A stretch of DNA of 64,000 nucleotides from Flavobacterium proteolyticum (lineage in GTDB: Bacteria > Bacteroidota > Bacteroidia > Flavobacteriales > Flavobacteriaceae): NCBI RefSeq assembly GCF_015223105.1, contig NZ_JADFTZ010000007.1, positions 62,001-126,000 on the forward strand, given 5' to 3'. The notes below the pieces were generated by a model. The model was not told the DNA's origin. It saw only the letters and a program-made list of their open reading frames with translations, and ran no database searches. Below are positions 27,399-36,883 of this stretch, piece after piece. The stretch's first letter is position 1, and every line of letters starts with the position of its first letter. The translations under genes and the position numbers were made by a program.

Positions 27399-28112
27399 TT
27401 AATTCGGAATATACATTTCCACTTTCCACTCGTCAGCTAACAAGTTCACGAAATGGTAATGTACTTTATCGTTTTTATCAAAAGCACCATTTTTGTTGAT
27501 GTCTTCAATACATCTGAAGTATAAACGATTTTGCGCTTCAATAATATTCCAATCGATTAATTCTAAAAGATTTTCCGATAATTTAGTGAAGTTTTCGCCA
27601 CTTGCTGAACTCAAATACAACGAACGAATGTCATTCTGATTGATTTTTCCATCTTTGTTAGTATCAGAATCCACTAAGGTATAAACGATGATTTGCTTCT
27701 TGGTTTTAGCAGCAATTCCATCCAAAAAAGTAGCGGTTTGAATTTGGATTTTCTTATCCGTTAAAGGTTTTACAGATGTAGAATCAATATGTTGAAAATT
27801 CAAATTATCAAAGTAACCTGTAATTTCAAATCGGTTATAATTAGAAATCGCGTAACTAACTTGATTGGTTTTACTACTTCCATACACTTTGCTATTCGAA
27901 TCATAAACGCGAACACCGCCAACAGGATGAATCAAATATTTGGTTCCTTCCATCAAAATCGGCAAATCAGCCACTTTGATAGATGACGTATCTCTTGCTT
28001 CCACCTCTACTTTAGTTTTTCCTTCTTCGTAGATAACCTTTGGAGTTTCCGAATCTTTTTTACAACCTACTAAAGTTGCAACCAAGCTAAAAGTGAAAAG
28101 AATACGCTTCAT
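27399..28112 (-). CDS. Lipoprotein with EF-hand-like loops
   Basis: 237 residues: lipoprotein leader ending at the Cys in LVGC, a beta-rich domain, and two calcium-loop patterns, DTNKDGKINQND and DINKNGAFDKND, about 50 residues apart, resembling EF-hand loops. Start 28112 is chosen because the leader begins there; the longer frame starting at 28190 overlaps the TonB receptor. It lies 43 bp after the receptor stop on the same strand and is probably cotranscribed with it. It may be an accessory surface protein for the receptor's ligand, which is inference. Confidence 0.65.
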   Translation of the reverse strand: MKRILFTFSLVATLVGCKKDSETPKVIYEEGKTKVEVEARDTSSIKVADLPILMEGTKYLIHPVGGVRVYDSNSKVYGSSKTNQVSYAISNYNRFEITGYFDNLNFQHIDSTSVKPLTDKKIQIQTATFLDGIAAKTKKQIIVYTLVDSDTNKDGKINQNDIRSLYLSSASGENFTKLSENLLELIDWNIIEAQNRLYFRCIEDINKNGAFDKNDKVHYHFVNLLADEWKVEMYIPN

Positions 28113-28155
28113 CTGTTTGAATTTTATAGTCAAATATACTAAAATAATTGTTGGG

Positions 28156-30624
28156 TTACAATCGGGCAACCAATTTGATATTGAAAACACGAGTGGTCAT
28201 GTAATTAGGAATTCCGTATTGCGATTTCGTGTACACATCGCGAACCCAAGTATTCGTAATTGAATTTTGGTTGTTAAACAAATTGAAAATCTCTAAACCT
28301 AACGAAAACTCATTAAACGGTTTCAACCACATTTTTCTTGATTGAATTCCTGCATCTTTAAACACATAAGAAAACCCAACATCAGCTCTTCGGTAATCAT
28401 TCAAACGCAATTGGTAAGCATATGGGTCAGCATATGAAGGCGAACCGCCTGGCAAACCCGTATTATAAACTAAATTCAGATATAATTTTAAGTTCGGAAT
28501 ATTAGGCATATAATCTTGAAACAACATTCCAAATTTCAAACGTTGGTCCGTTGGACGAGCGATAAAACCTCTACCATCTTGATTCTCTTCTGTTTTTAAA
28601 TATCCAAAACTAAACCAAGATTCAGTTCCTGGAACAAACTCACCGTTTAAACGTGCATCAAATCCGTAAGCGTAAGCTTCTGCATTATTGTTAGCTCTAT
28701 AGCGAATACGAACGTTATCAATCGTATAGGTATTTACATCGGTAATATTTTTATAGTAGGCTTCCGAAACTAATTTAAATGGTCGCGACCACATTTTAAA
28801 ACTGTAATCATTACTTAAAACCACGTGTATCGATTGTTGGGCTTTTACATTGGTTTGCACTACACCATCATAATCTCGGAGTTCTCTATAAAATGGTGGT
28901 TGGTGATACAAACCTCCTGATAATCGGAACATCATATCTTTATTCCAATTGGGTTTAAAGGCAAATTGAGCTCTTGGTGAAAAAGTTATTTGAACATCAC
29001 CATCAGGTCTACCATCAGCAGTCACTTGCCATTCATGTGCACGAATTCCTGTGTTTAACCAGTAATCATGACTACCTATTTTCCCTCTGTAATTCCATTG
29101 TAGATAACCCGAAAGACGATTAATTCTAGTGTAATTTGTCGCTCTAATGTTTTGATAAGGAGCTAATGGTCCAATATACGGATTATAAGGTTGATTATTG
29201 ACATAATCTAAAATAGGATTAGGAAGAGAAAAACCCGCAGAATCAATAACTTCCCACTCTACTAAACGATCTCTGATATCTTCTAGAGTAAATTTAGCTC
29301 CCCATTCAATTTGGGATTTCTCGTTTAATTCATGAAATCCTTTTACTTCGGCATTTACGATTAAAGCATCTAAATCGTTACGAGCATGATTTAATTGCGA
29401 ACCAATTCCGCGAGAAAAAACAACATCTCCAAACGTTTCTGAACCAATATTAGAATCCACTTCTCCCAAACGATATTCCGCTAAAATATCATAGTATTCT
29501 TGTTCTTGGGTATGATAAGCCGAAGCAATAAACTTCAACTTATTTTTTTCATTGTATTGATACACTGCTTTTCCTGCGCCAAAAAAAGTAAGGTATTTAT
29601 CTTTTTCTTGTCCTTCATAAAACACTAATAAAGCAATTGGTTCATCGATTGTTCCAAAATTAGTTTGTCGTGTCAAAGGCTGATAATTGTATCTATTTTG
29701 TGAGATGTTGCCTAAAAAACTAAAATTCCACTTAGTTGAAGCGTTGAAATTCAACAAAGATTGTACATCAAAAAATGTAGGTCTAAAATTGGTTTGTGTT
29801 TCTTGACTGTTCACTAAAAGGCTATTATCACGATAACGAATTCCTGTAATATTACTCCATTTTTGATTTTTAGAAACGCCTTCAACTGTTAAACTTCCTC
29901 CAAGCAAACTAGCTTCTAAACTAGCTCCAAAACGTTTTGGATTGCGATACGTAATATCTAAAACTGATGATAATTTATCGCCATATTTTGATTGGAATCC
30001 ACCCGCTGAAAAGTCTACATTTTGAACCATATCCGTATTGGTAAAACTCAACCCTTCTTGTTGGCCTGAACGAATTAAAAAAGGACGATAAACTTCAATT
30101 TCGTTTACATAAACTAAGTTTTCATCGTAATTTCCTCCACGAACTGCGTAAGAGGTACTCAATTCGTTGTTAGAATAAACTCCTGGCAATGTTTTGATTA
30201 TATTTTCAATTCCGGGATTTGCCCCAGGAATTTTACGAATTACTACAGGATCAATTGTAGTAACTCCTTCAATACGTTTTTTACTACTTCCTACAACAAA
30301 AACTTCACCGAACTCTTCTACTTTTGAATTCATTCTGGGATTTAATTCGAAGTCTTCATTGGACTTCAAGGTTAAAACCAATACATATTTTTTTAGAGAA
30401 ACATGCGAGAAAGTTACGGTAACTTTTTTATTCGCTTCGACTTCTAAAATGTAAAATCCATTTTCATTGGTAACGGTACCTTGGTCTTTATCTTCGACTT
30501 TTACCGATACATTTTCAACTGGATTATTGAATTCATCTAAGATAACACCTTTAACTCGGGCCTTTTGTGCCGAAACAGTCAGGGAAAATAAAGCAACAAA
30601 GAATACAAAAAATATATTTTTCAA
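28156..30624 (-). CDS. TonB-dependent receptor with carboxypeptidase-like N-terminal domain
   Basis: 822 residues: signal peptide (to VSAQ near 20), a carboxypeptidase-D-like regulatory domain (about 22-110, with GVILDEFNNPVENVSVKVED), a plug domain (about 120-230, with TSYAVRGGNYDENLV) and a long outer-membrane barrel with an aromatic ending. It imports an unknown ligand across the outer membrane using TonB energy. No SusD partner lies next to it, so it is not an obvious polysaccharide locus. The M23 peptidase gene lies 15 bp upstream on the same strand. Confidence 0.9.
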   Translation of the reverse strand: MKNIFFVFFVALFSLTVSAQKARVKGVILDEFNNPVENVSVKVEDKDQGTVTNENGFYILEVEANKKVTVTFSHVSLKKYVLVLTLKSNEDFELNPRMNSKVEEFGEVFVVGSSKKRIEGVTTIDPVVIRKIPGANPGIENIIKTLPGVYSNNELSTSYAVRGGNYDENLVYVNEIEVYRPFLIRSGQQEGLSFTNTDMVQNVDFSAGGFQSKYGDKLSSVLDITYRNPKRFGASLEASLLGGSLTVEGVSKNQKWSNITGIRYRDNSLLVNSQETQTNFRPTFFDVQSLLNFNASTKWNFSFLGNISQNRYNYQPLTRQTNFGTIDEPIALLVFYEGQEKDKYLTFFGAGKAVYQYNEKNKLKFIASAYHTQEQEYYDILAEYRLGEVDSNIGSETFGDVVFSRGIGSQLNHARNDLDALIVNAEVKGFHELNEKSQIEWGAKFTLEDIRDRLVEWEVIDSAGFSLPNPILDYVNNQPYNPYIGPLAPYQNIRATNYTRINRLSGYLQWNYRGKIGSHDYWLNTGIRAHEWQVTADGRPDGDVQITFSPRAQFAFKPNWNKDMMFRLSGGLYHQPPFYRELRDYDGVVQTNVKAQQSIHVVLSNDYSFKMWSRPFKLVSEAYYKNITDVNTYTIDNVRIRYRANNNAEAYAYGFDARLNGEFVPGTESWFSFGYLKTEENQDGRGFIARPTDQRLKFGMLFQDYMPNIPNLKLYLNLVYNTGLPGGSPSYADPYAYQLRLNDYRRADVGFSYVFKDAGIQSRKMWLKPFNEFSLGLEIFNLFNNQNSITNTWVRDVYTKSQYGIPNYMTTRVFNIKLVARL

Positions 30625-30639
30625 AAGAATGTGTTTTAA

Positions 30640-32322
30640 TTATCTAAAAAAGTAAGATTCAAAGGTAGTAGAATTTTGTAAATTATCCGTCACAACAATC
30701 TTTAAATCGTTTCTACCTGGAACGCAAATATTATCATCTAAATTGTGTACCAACTTTTTTGTTTTGTAATCATATTCAAGCAAAATCCATTTTCCGTTCA
30801 AATAACCATTATAAGTATCAATATCGGAATGCAAGTCAGTAACCGAAACACTGATTGTTTTTTGCTCTTTAAGCGTTTTACCTTCAACAAAATTTACATT
30901 ATAAATTCTGGGTGGCGTTACATCTTGAGCCAATTTAAATTTACCTAATGATTTTGTTTTGATTGTAAATGAATTCCCTTTTCGGTATGTTTTATTGTAC
31001 TCTAATTTATACCCATCTAATGTTGCAATATAGGTTTTTGCAAGTTGCTCTTCTGTTAAACCTTGAACATCATTAAAAGTAACCGTAATATTTTTATGAA
31101 CCGGAACACTATCATCATGTAAAGTTAAAATATCATTAGAAACATCAAAATTCAAATAAAAATTATTGTAAAATGCATTTTCAGGAATTTGTACAGAAAC
31201 ATTGCTTTTTTCAAAAATAGATTCATTTTTAGCTTTAACAAAATACGGTGTTTTTTGAATCGTATTTTTTACAGTAGCTTGCGTATTATAAAATTCGATT
31301 GGAATAACTAAATCTACCTTATTTCCATGAAAATCATACACTTCTACTCGATAGGTGTAATTTGTTGTAGGTTGTACTTTTATTGTACCATCTTTTTTAT
31401 TTCCAGCCACAATAGACAAGGGATAATCAGACAATTGAAACAATTTTTGAACGCGTTGTCCCATCAAATGAAAACGTTCATAATCAATAAAATTATTAAT
31501 ATAGCGCGACTCATCAAACGAAAAACCATCAAAACCATATTGGAATTGCAAAACTCCATTTAAATACGCTTTTACTTTGTACAATCCATTTTTATTGTAA
31601 GCATTGGTACAAAAATCATATGCGTTAATTCCAAAAGCTACTTTTCCATTAGCTTTTACTTTTACACCTAAATAAGAACCATCAGCTTGTTTAGAAAATG
31701 AAATATTTATTGGTTTTTGAGAATTATTTATTACTGTTGAATCTAAGGGATAAGCAACGATACCTTGAATTACAGGTTTTCTATCGTCGTTAATTATTTT
31801 TTTAAAACCAAAATGCATTGGATTTAAAATTTCTTCCGATTTGGTGTCTCGGAATTCAAAATGTAAATGAGGTGCTCCACTTCCACCAGTATTTCCACTA
31901 AAAGCAATGACATCTCCTTTTTTAACAGGTAATTCTGTTGGGTACAAATACATTTCTACTTCATACGATTGCTCTTTATATTGTCTTGATTTGATATAAC
32001 TTTCAATGGCTCCATTGGCTTTTTGCAAATGACCATAAACCGAAGTATACCCATTAGGATGCGTTATATAAATGGCTTTTCCATAACCAAAAGTTGAAAT
32101 TTTTATACGCGAAATATAACCATCACCAGTCGCATACACAGGTAAGCCTTCTACACCTTTAGTTTTAAAATCTAAACCAGAATGAAAATGATTACTTCGC
32201 AACTCACCAAACGAACCTGATATATCAAGAGGAACATCTAAAGGTGATTGGAAATAATCTTGAGGATAATCCTGACTAAAAATTAAGAATGGGGCGAATA
32301 AAATAGCTAATACGAACTTCAT
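30640..32322 (-). CDS. M23-family metallopeptidase
   Basis: Zinc endopeptidase likely to cut peptidoglycan cross-links. 560 residues: signal peptide (to SQDYPQ near 19-22), then the LytM-type core with H47-x3-D51 in NHFHSGLDF, and the HLH motif in GAPHLHFEFRD, which together provide the zinc ligands. The long C-terminal region (about 190-560) is beta-rich. The core motifs look intact, so an active enzyme is likely. It is first in the receptor cluster on the minus strand. Confidence 0.9.
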   Translation of the reverse strand: MKFVLAILFAPFLIFSQDYPQDYFQSPLDVPLDISGSFGELRSNHFHSGLDFKTKGVEGLPVYATGDGYISRIKISTFGYGKAIYITHPNGYTSVYGHLQKANGAIESYIKSRQYKEQSYEVEMYLYPTELPVKKGDVIAFSGNTGGSGAPHLHFEFRDTKSEEILNPMHFGFKKIINDDRKPVIQGIVAYPLDSTVINNSQKPINISFSKQADGSYLGVKVKANGKVAFGINAYDFCTNAYNKNGLYKVKAYLNGVLQFQYGFDGFSFDESRYINNFIDYERFHLMGQRVQKLFQLSDYPLSIVAGNKKDGTIKVQPTTNYTYRVEVYDFHGNKVDLVIPIEFYNTQATVKNTIQKTPYFVKAKNESIFEKSNVSVQIPENAFYNNFYLNFDVSNDILTLHDDSVPVHKNITVTFNDVQGLTEEQLAKTYIATLDGYKLEYNKTYRKGNSFTIKTKSLGKFKLAQDVTPPRIYNVNFVEGKTLKEQKTISVSVTDLHSDIDTYNGYLNGKWILLEYDYKTKKLVHNLDDNICVPGRNDLKIVVTDNLQNSTTFESYFFR

Positions 32323-32455
32323 AGTGCTTGTGTTTAATGCTAAAATACTAAAATAATTTTATATAAAGTAAACAAAAACCATACCTCGTATAATTTATTA
32401 GTTATCAGATAGTTATAAATAATAAAAAATTATTCACAAAATTTAATAAAAAGTA

Positions 32456-32486
32456 TTGCTATTTTTGAATACTAATGCTAACTTTG
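32456..32486 (+). promoter_or_regulatory. Promoter of the zapB-like/zapA genes
   Basis: TTG (32456-32458), 20 bp, then TAACTTTG (32479-32486), lying 28 bp before the ATG at 32515. Confidence 0.6.
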
Positions 32487-32514
32487 TGAAATATTGAAAT
32501 GAATTCTATCATTA

Positions 32515-32805
32515 ATGAATGGATTATCTGAATTAATTGATTCTCTCGAAGTTAAATTTTTTAAGCTCAATCAGAAATTGTTGCAGCTTGAAAAGAAAAA
32601 CCAAGAGTTGCAAGACGAATTGTTGCTTTCTAAAAAAAATCAACAACAGCAATCTGGTGAAATTGAAGACCTGAAGAAGCAACTAGATACTCTAAAAATG
32701 GTAAACTCATTACTAGGCAGTGAAGAAAATAAACGAGAAACAAAACTCAAAATAAATTCATTAATCAGAGAAATCGATTATTGTATAGCCCAACTTTCAG
32801 ATTAG
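32515..32805 (+). CDS. Small coiled-coil protein beside ZapA (ZapB-like)
   Basis: 96 residues forming one long coiled coil (about 5-60, heptads rich in Leu, Lys, Glu, and Gln) with a C-terminal helix. It resembles ZapB in size and layout but shares no definite signature. Its position 7 bp before zapA fits a partner role in divisome assembly, as ZapA and ZapB bind each other in E. coli. Name kept provisional. Confidence 0.6.
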   Translation: MNGLSELIDSLEVKFFKLNQKLLQLEKKNQELQDELLLSKKNQQQQSGEIEDLKKQLDTLKMVNSLLGSEENKRETKLKINSLIREIDYCIAQLSD

Positions 32806-32812
32806 AAAGCTC

Positions 32813-33106
32813 ATGAGTGAAAAGCTGAAAATTAAAATATCAATAGCAGACCGCGTGTATCCCTTAACCGTGGAGCCATCACAAGAAGAAGGACTAAGAA
32901 GTGCTTCAAAAAAAATAGATGCTATGATTAAACAGTTTGAACAAAGCTATGCTGTAAGAGACAAACAAGATGTTTTAGCCATGTGTGCCTTGCAATTTGC
33001 TGCACAAGTGGAGCAAAAACAAATTAGTAAATCTCAAGATGATGAAACTTCTTTAACCAGATTGCAAAATTTGGATAAAAAATTGAGTGAGTTACTCTCA
33101 AAATAA
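32813..33106 (+). CDS. zapA: Cell division protein ZapA
   Basis: 97 residues that stabilise FtsZ filaments. The N-terminal fold (MSEKLKIKISIADRVYPLTV) and the LRSASKKIDAMIKQFEQ helix are the ZapA core; a coiled coil ends the protein. It follows the ZapB-like gene closely and precedes the 6S RNA candidate, an order seen in many bacteria. Confidence 0.88.
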   Translation: MSEKLKIKISIADRVYPLTVEPSQEEGLRSASKKIDAMIKQFEQSYAVRDKQDVLAMCALQFAAQVEQKQISKSQDDETSLTRLQNLDKKLSELLSK

Positions 33107-33129
33107 ATACGTTCTTACATAAACAAACA

Positions 33130-33293
33130 AAAATACTGCCTACATTAGTATATATTTGATAAACTCAACACTAACAATTTAAACGAGTGAATCTTTGCAA
33201 CTATAACAGGCCCTTAAGTGGGAAGTTTGAACTGCAGGTTAGCTCAAATCTTGTATAACAGAGTTTATACAAACATCTAATGTAGGCTTTTTT
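33130..33293 (+). ncRNA. ssrS: 6S RNA candidate (6S-Flavo type)
   Basis: Between zapA and rny. A closing helix GCCTACATTAG (33138-33148) pairs perfectly with CTAATGTAGGC (33277-33287), followed by a T run that would terminate it. A second helix joins TTTG and ATAAACTC (33155-33166) to GAGTTTAT and CAAA (33261-33268, 33270-33273) with one bulged A. The region between (33167-33260) would be the open central bubble and apical part. This rod with a bubble is the 6S RNA shape that binds RNA polymerase; the position next to zapA is also typical. Ends are approximate. Confidence 0.8.
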
Positions 33294-33315
33294 TATATAA
33301 TTTTTTAACACACAT

Positions 33316-34878
33316 ATGGACATACTAGGTATAATAATTGGAATTGTTGTTGGTCTTGCAGGAGGTTTTGGAATCGCTAAATTTTTAGAGAAAAGCAATG
33401 TTTCTAACCTAATTAAAAATGCAAAAAAAGAAGCAGCTTCGATTTTAAAAGACGCTAAAACAGAAGCTGAAGCAGCAAAAAAAGATAAAATTCTACAAGC
33501 TAAAGAGAAGTTTTTAGAATTAAAAGCGGAACACGAACAAGTAATTTTAGCTCGCGACAAAAAAATGGCCGAAGCTGAAAAAAGAACGCGCGATAAAGAA
33601 TCTCAAGTATCAAATGAATTAGCAAAAGCTAAAAAAATTAATGATGAAGTTGAAGCTAAAATTACAGATTACAATAATAAAATCGAATATTTAGACAAGA
33701 AACAACAAGAAATTGATAAACTTCACAGAAGTCAAGTAGAGCAATTAGAAGCTATTTCTGGTTTATCTGCTGAAGATGCTAAAAATCAATTGGTAGAAAG
33801 CTTGAAAGCGGAAGCCAAAACAAACGCCATGTCATTCATCCAAGACACCGTGGAAGAAGCAAAAATGACAGCGCAACAAGAAGCGAAGAAAATCATCATC
33901 AACACTATTCAACGTGTAGGAACTGAAGAAGCGGTTGAAAACTGTGTTTCTGTATTTAACATTGAATCGGATGATGTAAAAGGTAGAATTATTGGTCGTG
34001 AAGGGCGTAACATTAGAGCTTTAGAAGCCGCAACTGGAGTTGAAATCATTGTTGACGATACACCAGAAGCAATTATCTTATCATGTTTCGATCCAGTAAG
34101 AAGAGAAATCGCTCGTTTAGCATTACACAAATTAGTAACTGACGGACGTATTCACCCAGCGCGTATTGAAGAAGTTGTGGCTAAAACAGCAAAACAAATC
34201 GACGAAGAAATCATCGAAACTGGAAAACGTACCGTAATTGATTTAGGAATCCACGGATTACACCCTGAATTAATTAAAGTGGTAGGTAGAATGAAATACC
34301 GTTCATCATACGGACAAAACTTATTACAACACTCAAGAGAAGTGGCTAAGCTATGTGGTATCATGGCAGCTGAATTAGGATTAAACGTTAAATTAGCTAA
34401 AAGAGCTGGTTTATTACACGATATAGGAAAAGTACCTGATACCGAAAGTGAATTACCTCACGCAATCTTAGGTATGCAATGGGCTGAGAAATACGGTGAA
34501 AAAGAAGAAGTTTGCAACGCTATTGGAGCACACCACGACGAAATTGAAATGAAATCATTGATCTCTCCAATTATCCAAGTATGTGATGCTATTTCTGGAG
34601 CTCGTCCTGGAGCAAGAAGACAAGTATTAGATTCTTACATCCAACGTTTAAAAGATTTAGAAGATATCGCTTTCGGATTTAATGGTGTGAAAAACGCTTA
34701 TGCAATTCAAGCAGGTAGAGAACTACGTGTGATTGTAGAAAGTGAAAAAGTTTCTGATGATGCAGCAGTAAATTTATCTTTTGATATTTCTCAAAAAATT
34801 CAAACTGAAATGACATATCCTGGTCAAGTGAAAATCACAGTTATCCGTGAAACTAGAGCAGTGAATATTGCTAAATAG
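33316..34878 (+). CDS. rny: Ribonuclease Y
   Basis: Endoribonuclease starting mRNA decay at the membrane. 520 residues: N-terminal anchor (about 3-20), long coiled coil (about 25-190), KH domain with G227-R228-E229-G230-R231-N232 and HD domain with His368-Asp369 (LLHDIGK) for metal binding. Length and order are those of the family. The 6S candidate immediately precedes it. Confidence 0.96.
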   Translation: MDILGIIIGIVVGLAGGFGIAKFLEKSNVSNLIKNAKKEAASILKDAKTEAEAAKKDKILQAKEKFLELKAEHEQVILARDKKMAEAEKRTRDKESQVSNELAKAKKINDEVEAKITDYNNKIEYLDKKQQEIDKLHRSQVEQLEAISGLSAEDAKNQLVESLKAEAKTNAMSFIQDTVEEAKMTAQQEAKKIIINTIQRVGTEEAVENCVSVFNIESDDVKGRIIGREGRNIRALEAATGVEIIVDDTPEAIILSCFDPVRREIARLALHKLVTDGRIHPARIEEVVAKTAKQIDEEIIETGKRTVIDLGIHGLHPELIKVVGRMKYRSSYGQNLLQHSREVAKLCGIMAAELGLNVKLAKRAGLLHDIGKVPDTESELPHAILGMQWAEKYGEKEEVCNAIGAHHDEIEMKSLISPIIQVCDAISGARPGARRQVLDSYIQRLKDLEDIAFGFNGVKNAYAIQAGRELRVIVESEKVSDDAAVNLSFDISQKIQTEMTYPGQVKITVIRETRAVNIAK

Positions 34879-35180
34879 GCATTAGTCATTAGGCAAAAGT
34901 AAAAAATCGTATTAACTTAATTAATACGATTTTTTTGTGCTCAATTTTGTCATTCCGTTAGGAATCTCTTTAGTGAGTGATTATTGTTGTTTGTTTTAAA
35001 CATAAAAGTCATATAAGTTTAATCTTGAACTAAATTCCAATTTGAAGTTCATAAAAGAGATGCTTTCAGCATGAGAAACAAAACGTAAAACCAATGTGGA
35101 TTATGATGAGTGAAACATCTCTGTGTAGCTCTCTCAACACAAAACCTTTCAAAAAAACTCCGTGTAGCTCTGTGTTAAAA
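34879..35180. other. Intergenic region with short repeats
   Basis: About 300 bp with no gene. After the rny terminator it holds two related copies of the motif CTCTGTGTAGCTCT (35119-35132 and a variant CTCCGTGTAGCTCTGTG at 35158-35174), 26 bp apart. Such copies recur in flavobacterial intergenic DNA and are probably repeat remnants. Confidence 0.5.
34901..34937 (+). terminator. Intrinsic terminator after rny
   Basis: AAATCGTATTAA and TTAATACGATTT pair perfectly across a short loop, followed by T run. Confidence 0.9.
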
Positions 35181-36080
35181 CTACTTCCTCGGATGATAAT
35201 TATTCATAACTTCTGAAAGAAATTTTCTATCCAAATGCACATACACTTCGGTTGTTGTAATGGATTCGTGTCCGAGCATTAATTGTATCGAACGTAAATC
35301 AGCTCCATTTTCTAATAAATGCGTTGCAAAAGAATGTCGGAATGTGTGCGGACTAATGGTTTTATTTAAATTGATTTTTACGGCTAAATCTTTAATAATA
35401 GTAAAAACCATTGCACGTGTTAATTGCCTTCCTCTCCTATTTAAAAACAAGGTATCTTCATGTCCTTTTTGCACCGGATAATGCACTCGTATTAAATTAA
35501 CATAGGAAGTTATATATTTAATTGTAGAACTTCCTACAGGCACAAAACGCTGTTTGTTTCCTTTTCCGGTGATTTTGATAAAACCTTCTTCAAAAAATAA
35601 GTCGGAAATCTTTAATCCAACTAATTCTGAAACACGCAAACCACAACTATATAAGGTTTCTAGCATGGCTCTATTGCGTTCTCCTTCTGGAGTAGATAAA
35701 TCAATAGCTGATATTAATGCATCGATTTCTTCTGTCGCTAAAGTATCGGGCAATTTACGACCTGTTTTTGGCACTTCTATTAATTCTAAAGGCGTATTAT
35801 TTCTATAATCTTCAAAAACTAAATAATTAAAAAAACTTTTTAAACCTGAAATTATTCTCGATTGACTTCGAGCATTAACTTTTGATGAAATTTCATAAAT
35901 GAATTGTTGAAGTGTTTCTTCCGTAATTTGAATGGGAGAAACCTTGATATCATGTTGATGCAAGAAAAGAACTAACTTTTCAATATCAAACGTATAATTT
36001 TCAATGGTATTTTTAGAAAGACCACGTTCTAATCGTAGATAGTTTTGATATTCTTTAATATAGGATTGCCAAGTGCTCAT
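35181..36080 (-). CDS. xerD: Site-specific tyrosine recombinase XerD
   Basis: Resolves chromosome dimers at dif with its partner. 299 residues: N-terminal SAM-like core-binding domain (1-105) and catalytic domain with Arg149 (SCGLRVSEL), Lys173, His245 and Arg248 (HTFRHSF), His271 and nucleophile Tyr280. All catalytic residues are present and length is normal. It differs from the island integrase at 50799, which is longer and divergent. No dif site was found by eye. Confidence 0.93.
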   Translation of the reverse strand: MSTWQSYIKEYQNYLRLERGLSKNTIENYTFDIEKLVLFLHQHDIKVSPIQITEETLQQFIYEISSKVNARSQSRIISGLKSFFNYLVFEDYRNNTPLELIEVPKTGRKLPDTLATEEIDALISAIDLSTPEGERNRAMLETLYSCGLRVSELVGLKISDLFFEEGFIKITGKGNKQRFVPVGSSTIKYITSYVNLIRVHYPVQKGHEDTLFLNRRGRQLTRAMVFTIIKDLAVKINLNKTISPHTFRHSFATHLLENGADLRSIQLMLGHESITTTEVYVHLDRKFLSEVMNNYHPRK

Positions 36081-36109
36081 ATATCAAAAATAAGTAAATT
36101 ATAGGAATA

Positions 36110-36133
36110 AAAAAATCCCGCCGAAGCGGGATC
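36110..36133 (-). terminator. Intrinsic terminator after the 194-residue barrel gene
   Basis: ATCCCGC (36115-36121), tetraloop CGAA, GCGGGAT (36126-36132), followed by a T run in the minus-strand reading. The same hairpin occurs at 36836-36863. Confidence 0.9.
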
Positions 36134-36151
36134 AAAACTTATATAAAACAA

Positions 36152-36736
36152 TTATAATTTAAAAACGCCACCAACATTAATTGAACTATAAGCATTTTTA
36201 ATTGTGAAATCGCTATCTTTTGGTACATCTGTAAGACCAGAAATTCCTTGCAAATCTATTAAAATACTAAATTTGTCATTTACTTCAATTTTATATCCAA
36301 TACCATAAGCCAATCCTAATTGGAAAGTATTAGCTTGATCTTTAATATCTCCAAAATTGTTTTCTGCTTTCATTAAGAAACTAAAACTTGGTCCAAAATT
36401 TAAATTCCATTTTCTTGTAGAACCAAAATGCCAATTTGCATTAGCTGGCAGGGTAATATAATTTAATTTTTCTTCATAACCTCCAGAACCTTTAGCTCCC
36501 ATTGTTTGATAATGTAAACCCGAACGCAAACTCCATCTATCATTAAAAAAATAATCTGCACCCACACCAAAAGAAACTCCAGAAAGCGTATTAGAATCTA
36601 AACTCTCTTCACCATAGTAGTTAGCACTTGAATAACCAATTTGAGGAATTAACTCAATTGCACCTTTTTCTCTAGACTGTGCATTTGCAAAACTGAAAGC
36701 TAAAATAGCTACAATAGATAATAAAATTTTTTTCAT
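36152..36736 (-). CDS. Outer-membrane beta-barrel protein
   Basis: 194 residues with a signal peptide (to FANAQ) and about eight amphipathic strands ending in an aromatic/hydrophobic strand (NVGGVFKL), the layout of OMP_b-brl porin-like proteins in Bacteroidota. It lies 148 bp from the similar 202-residue protein and has the same C-terminal style, so the two are likely paralogues. Small-molecule passage or adhesion is a family guess. Confidence 0.8.
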   Translation of the reverse strand: MKKILLSIVAILAFSFANAQSREKGAIELIPQIGYSSANYYGEESLDSNTLSGVSFGVGADYFFNDRWSLRSGLHYQTMGAKGSGGYEEKLNYITLPANANWHFGSTRKWNLNFGPSFSFLMKAENNFGDIKDQANTFQLGLAYGIGYKIEVNDKFSILIDLQGISGLTDVPKDSDFTIKNAYSSINVGGVFKL

Positions 36737-36835
36737 TTTTATAGATTAAATAATTTAAAGTTCAAATATATTTAAAAAAGAAAGAAATTTAATACGTAAA
36801 TACTCTTGGTTATTAAATTATTTTTAATTATTATA

Positions 36836-36863
36836 CAAAAAAAATCCCGCCGAAGCGGGATTT
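36836..36863 (-). terminator. Intrinsic terminator after the 202-residue barrel gene
   Basis: ATCCCGC (36844-36850), CGAA, GCGGGAT (36855-36861), T run on the minus strand. The stem-loop is identical to the one at 36115-36132. Confidence 0.9.
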
Positions 36864-36883
36864 CTTATTATTGTAATTACAAA

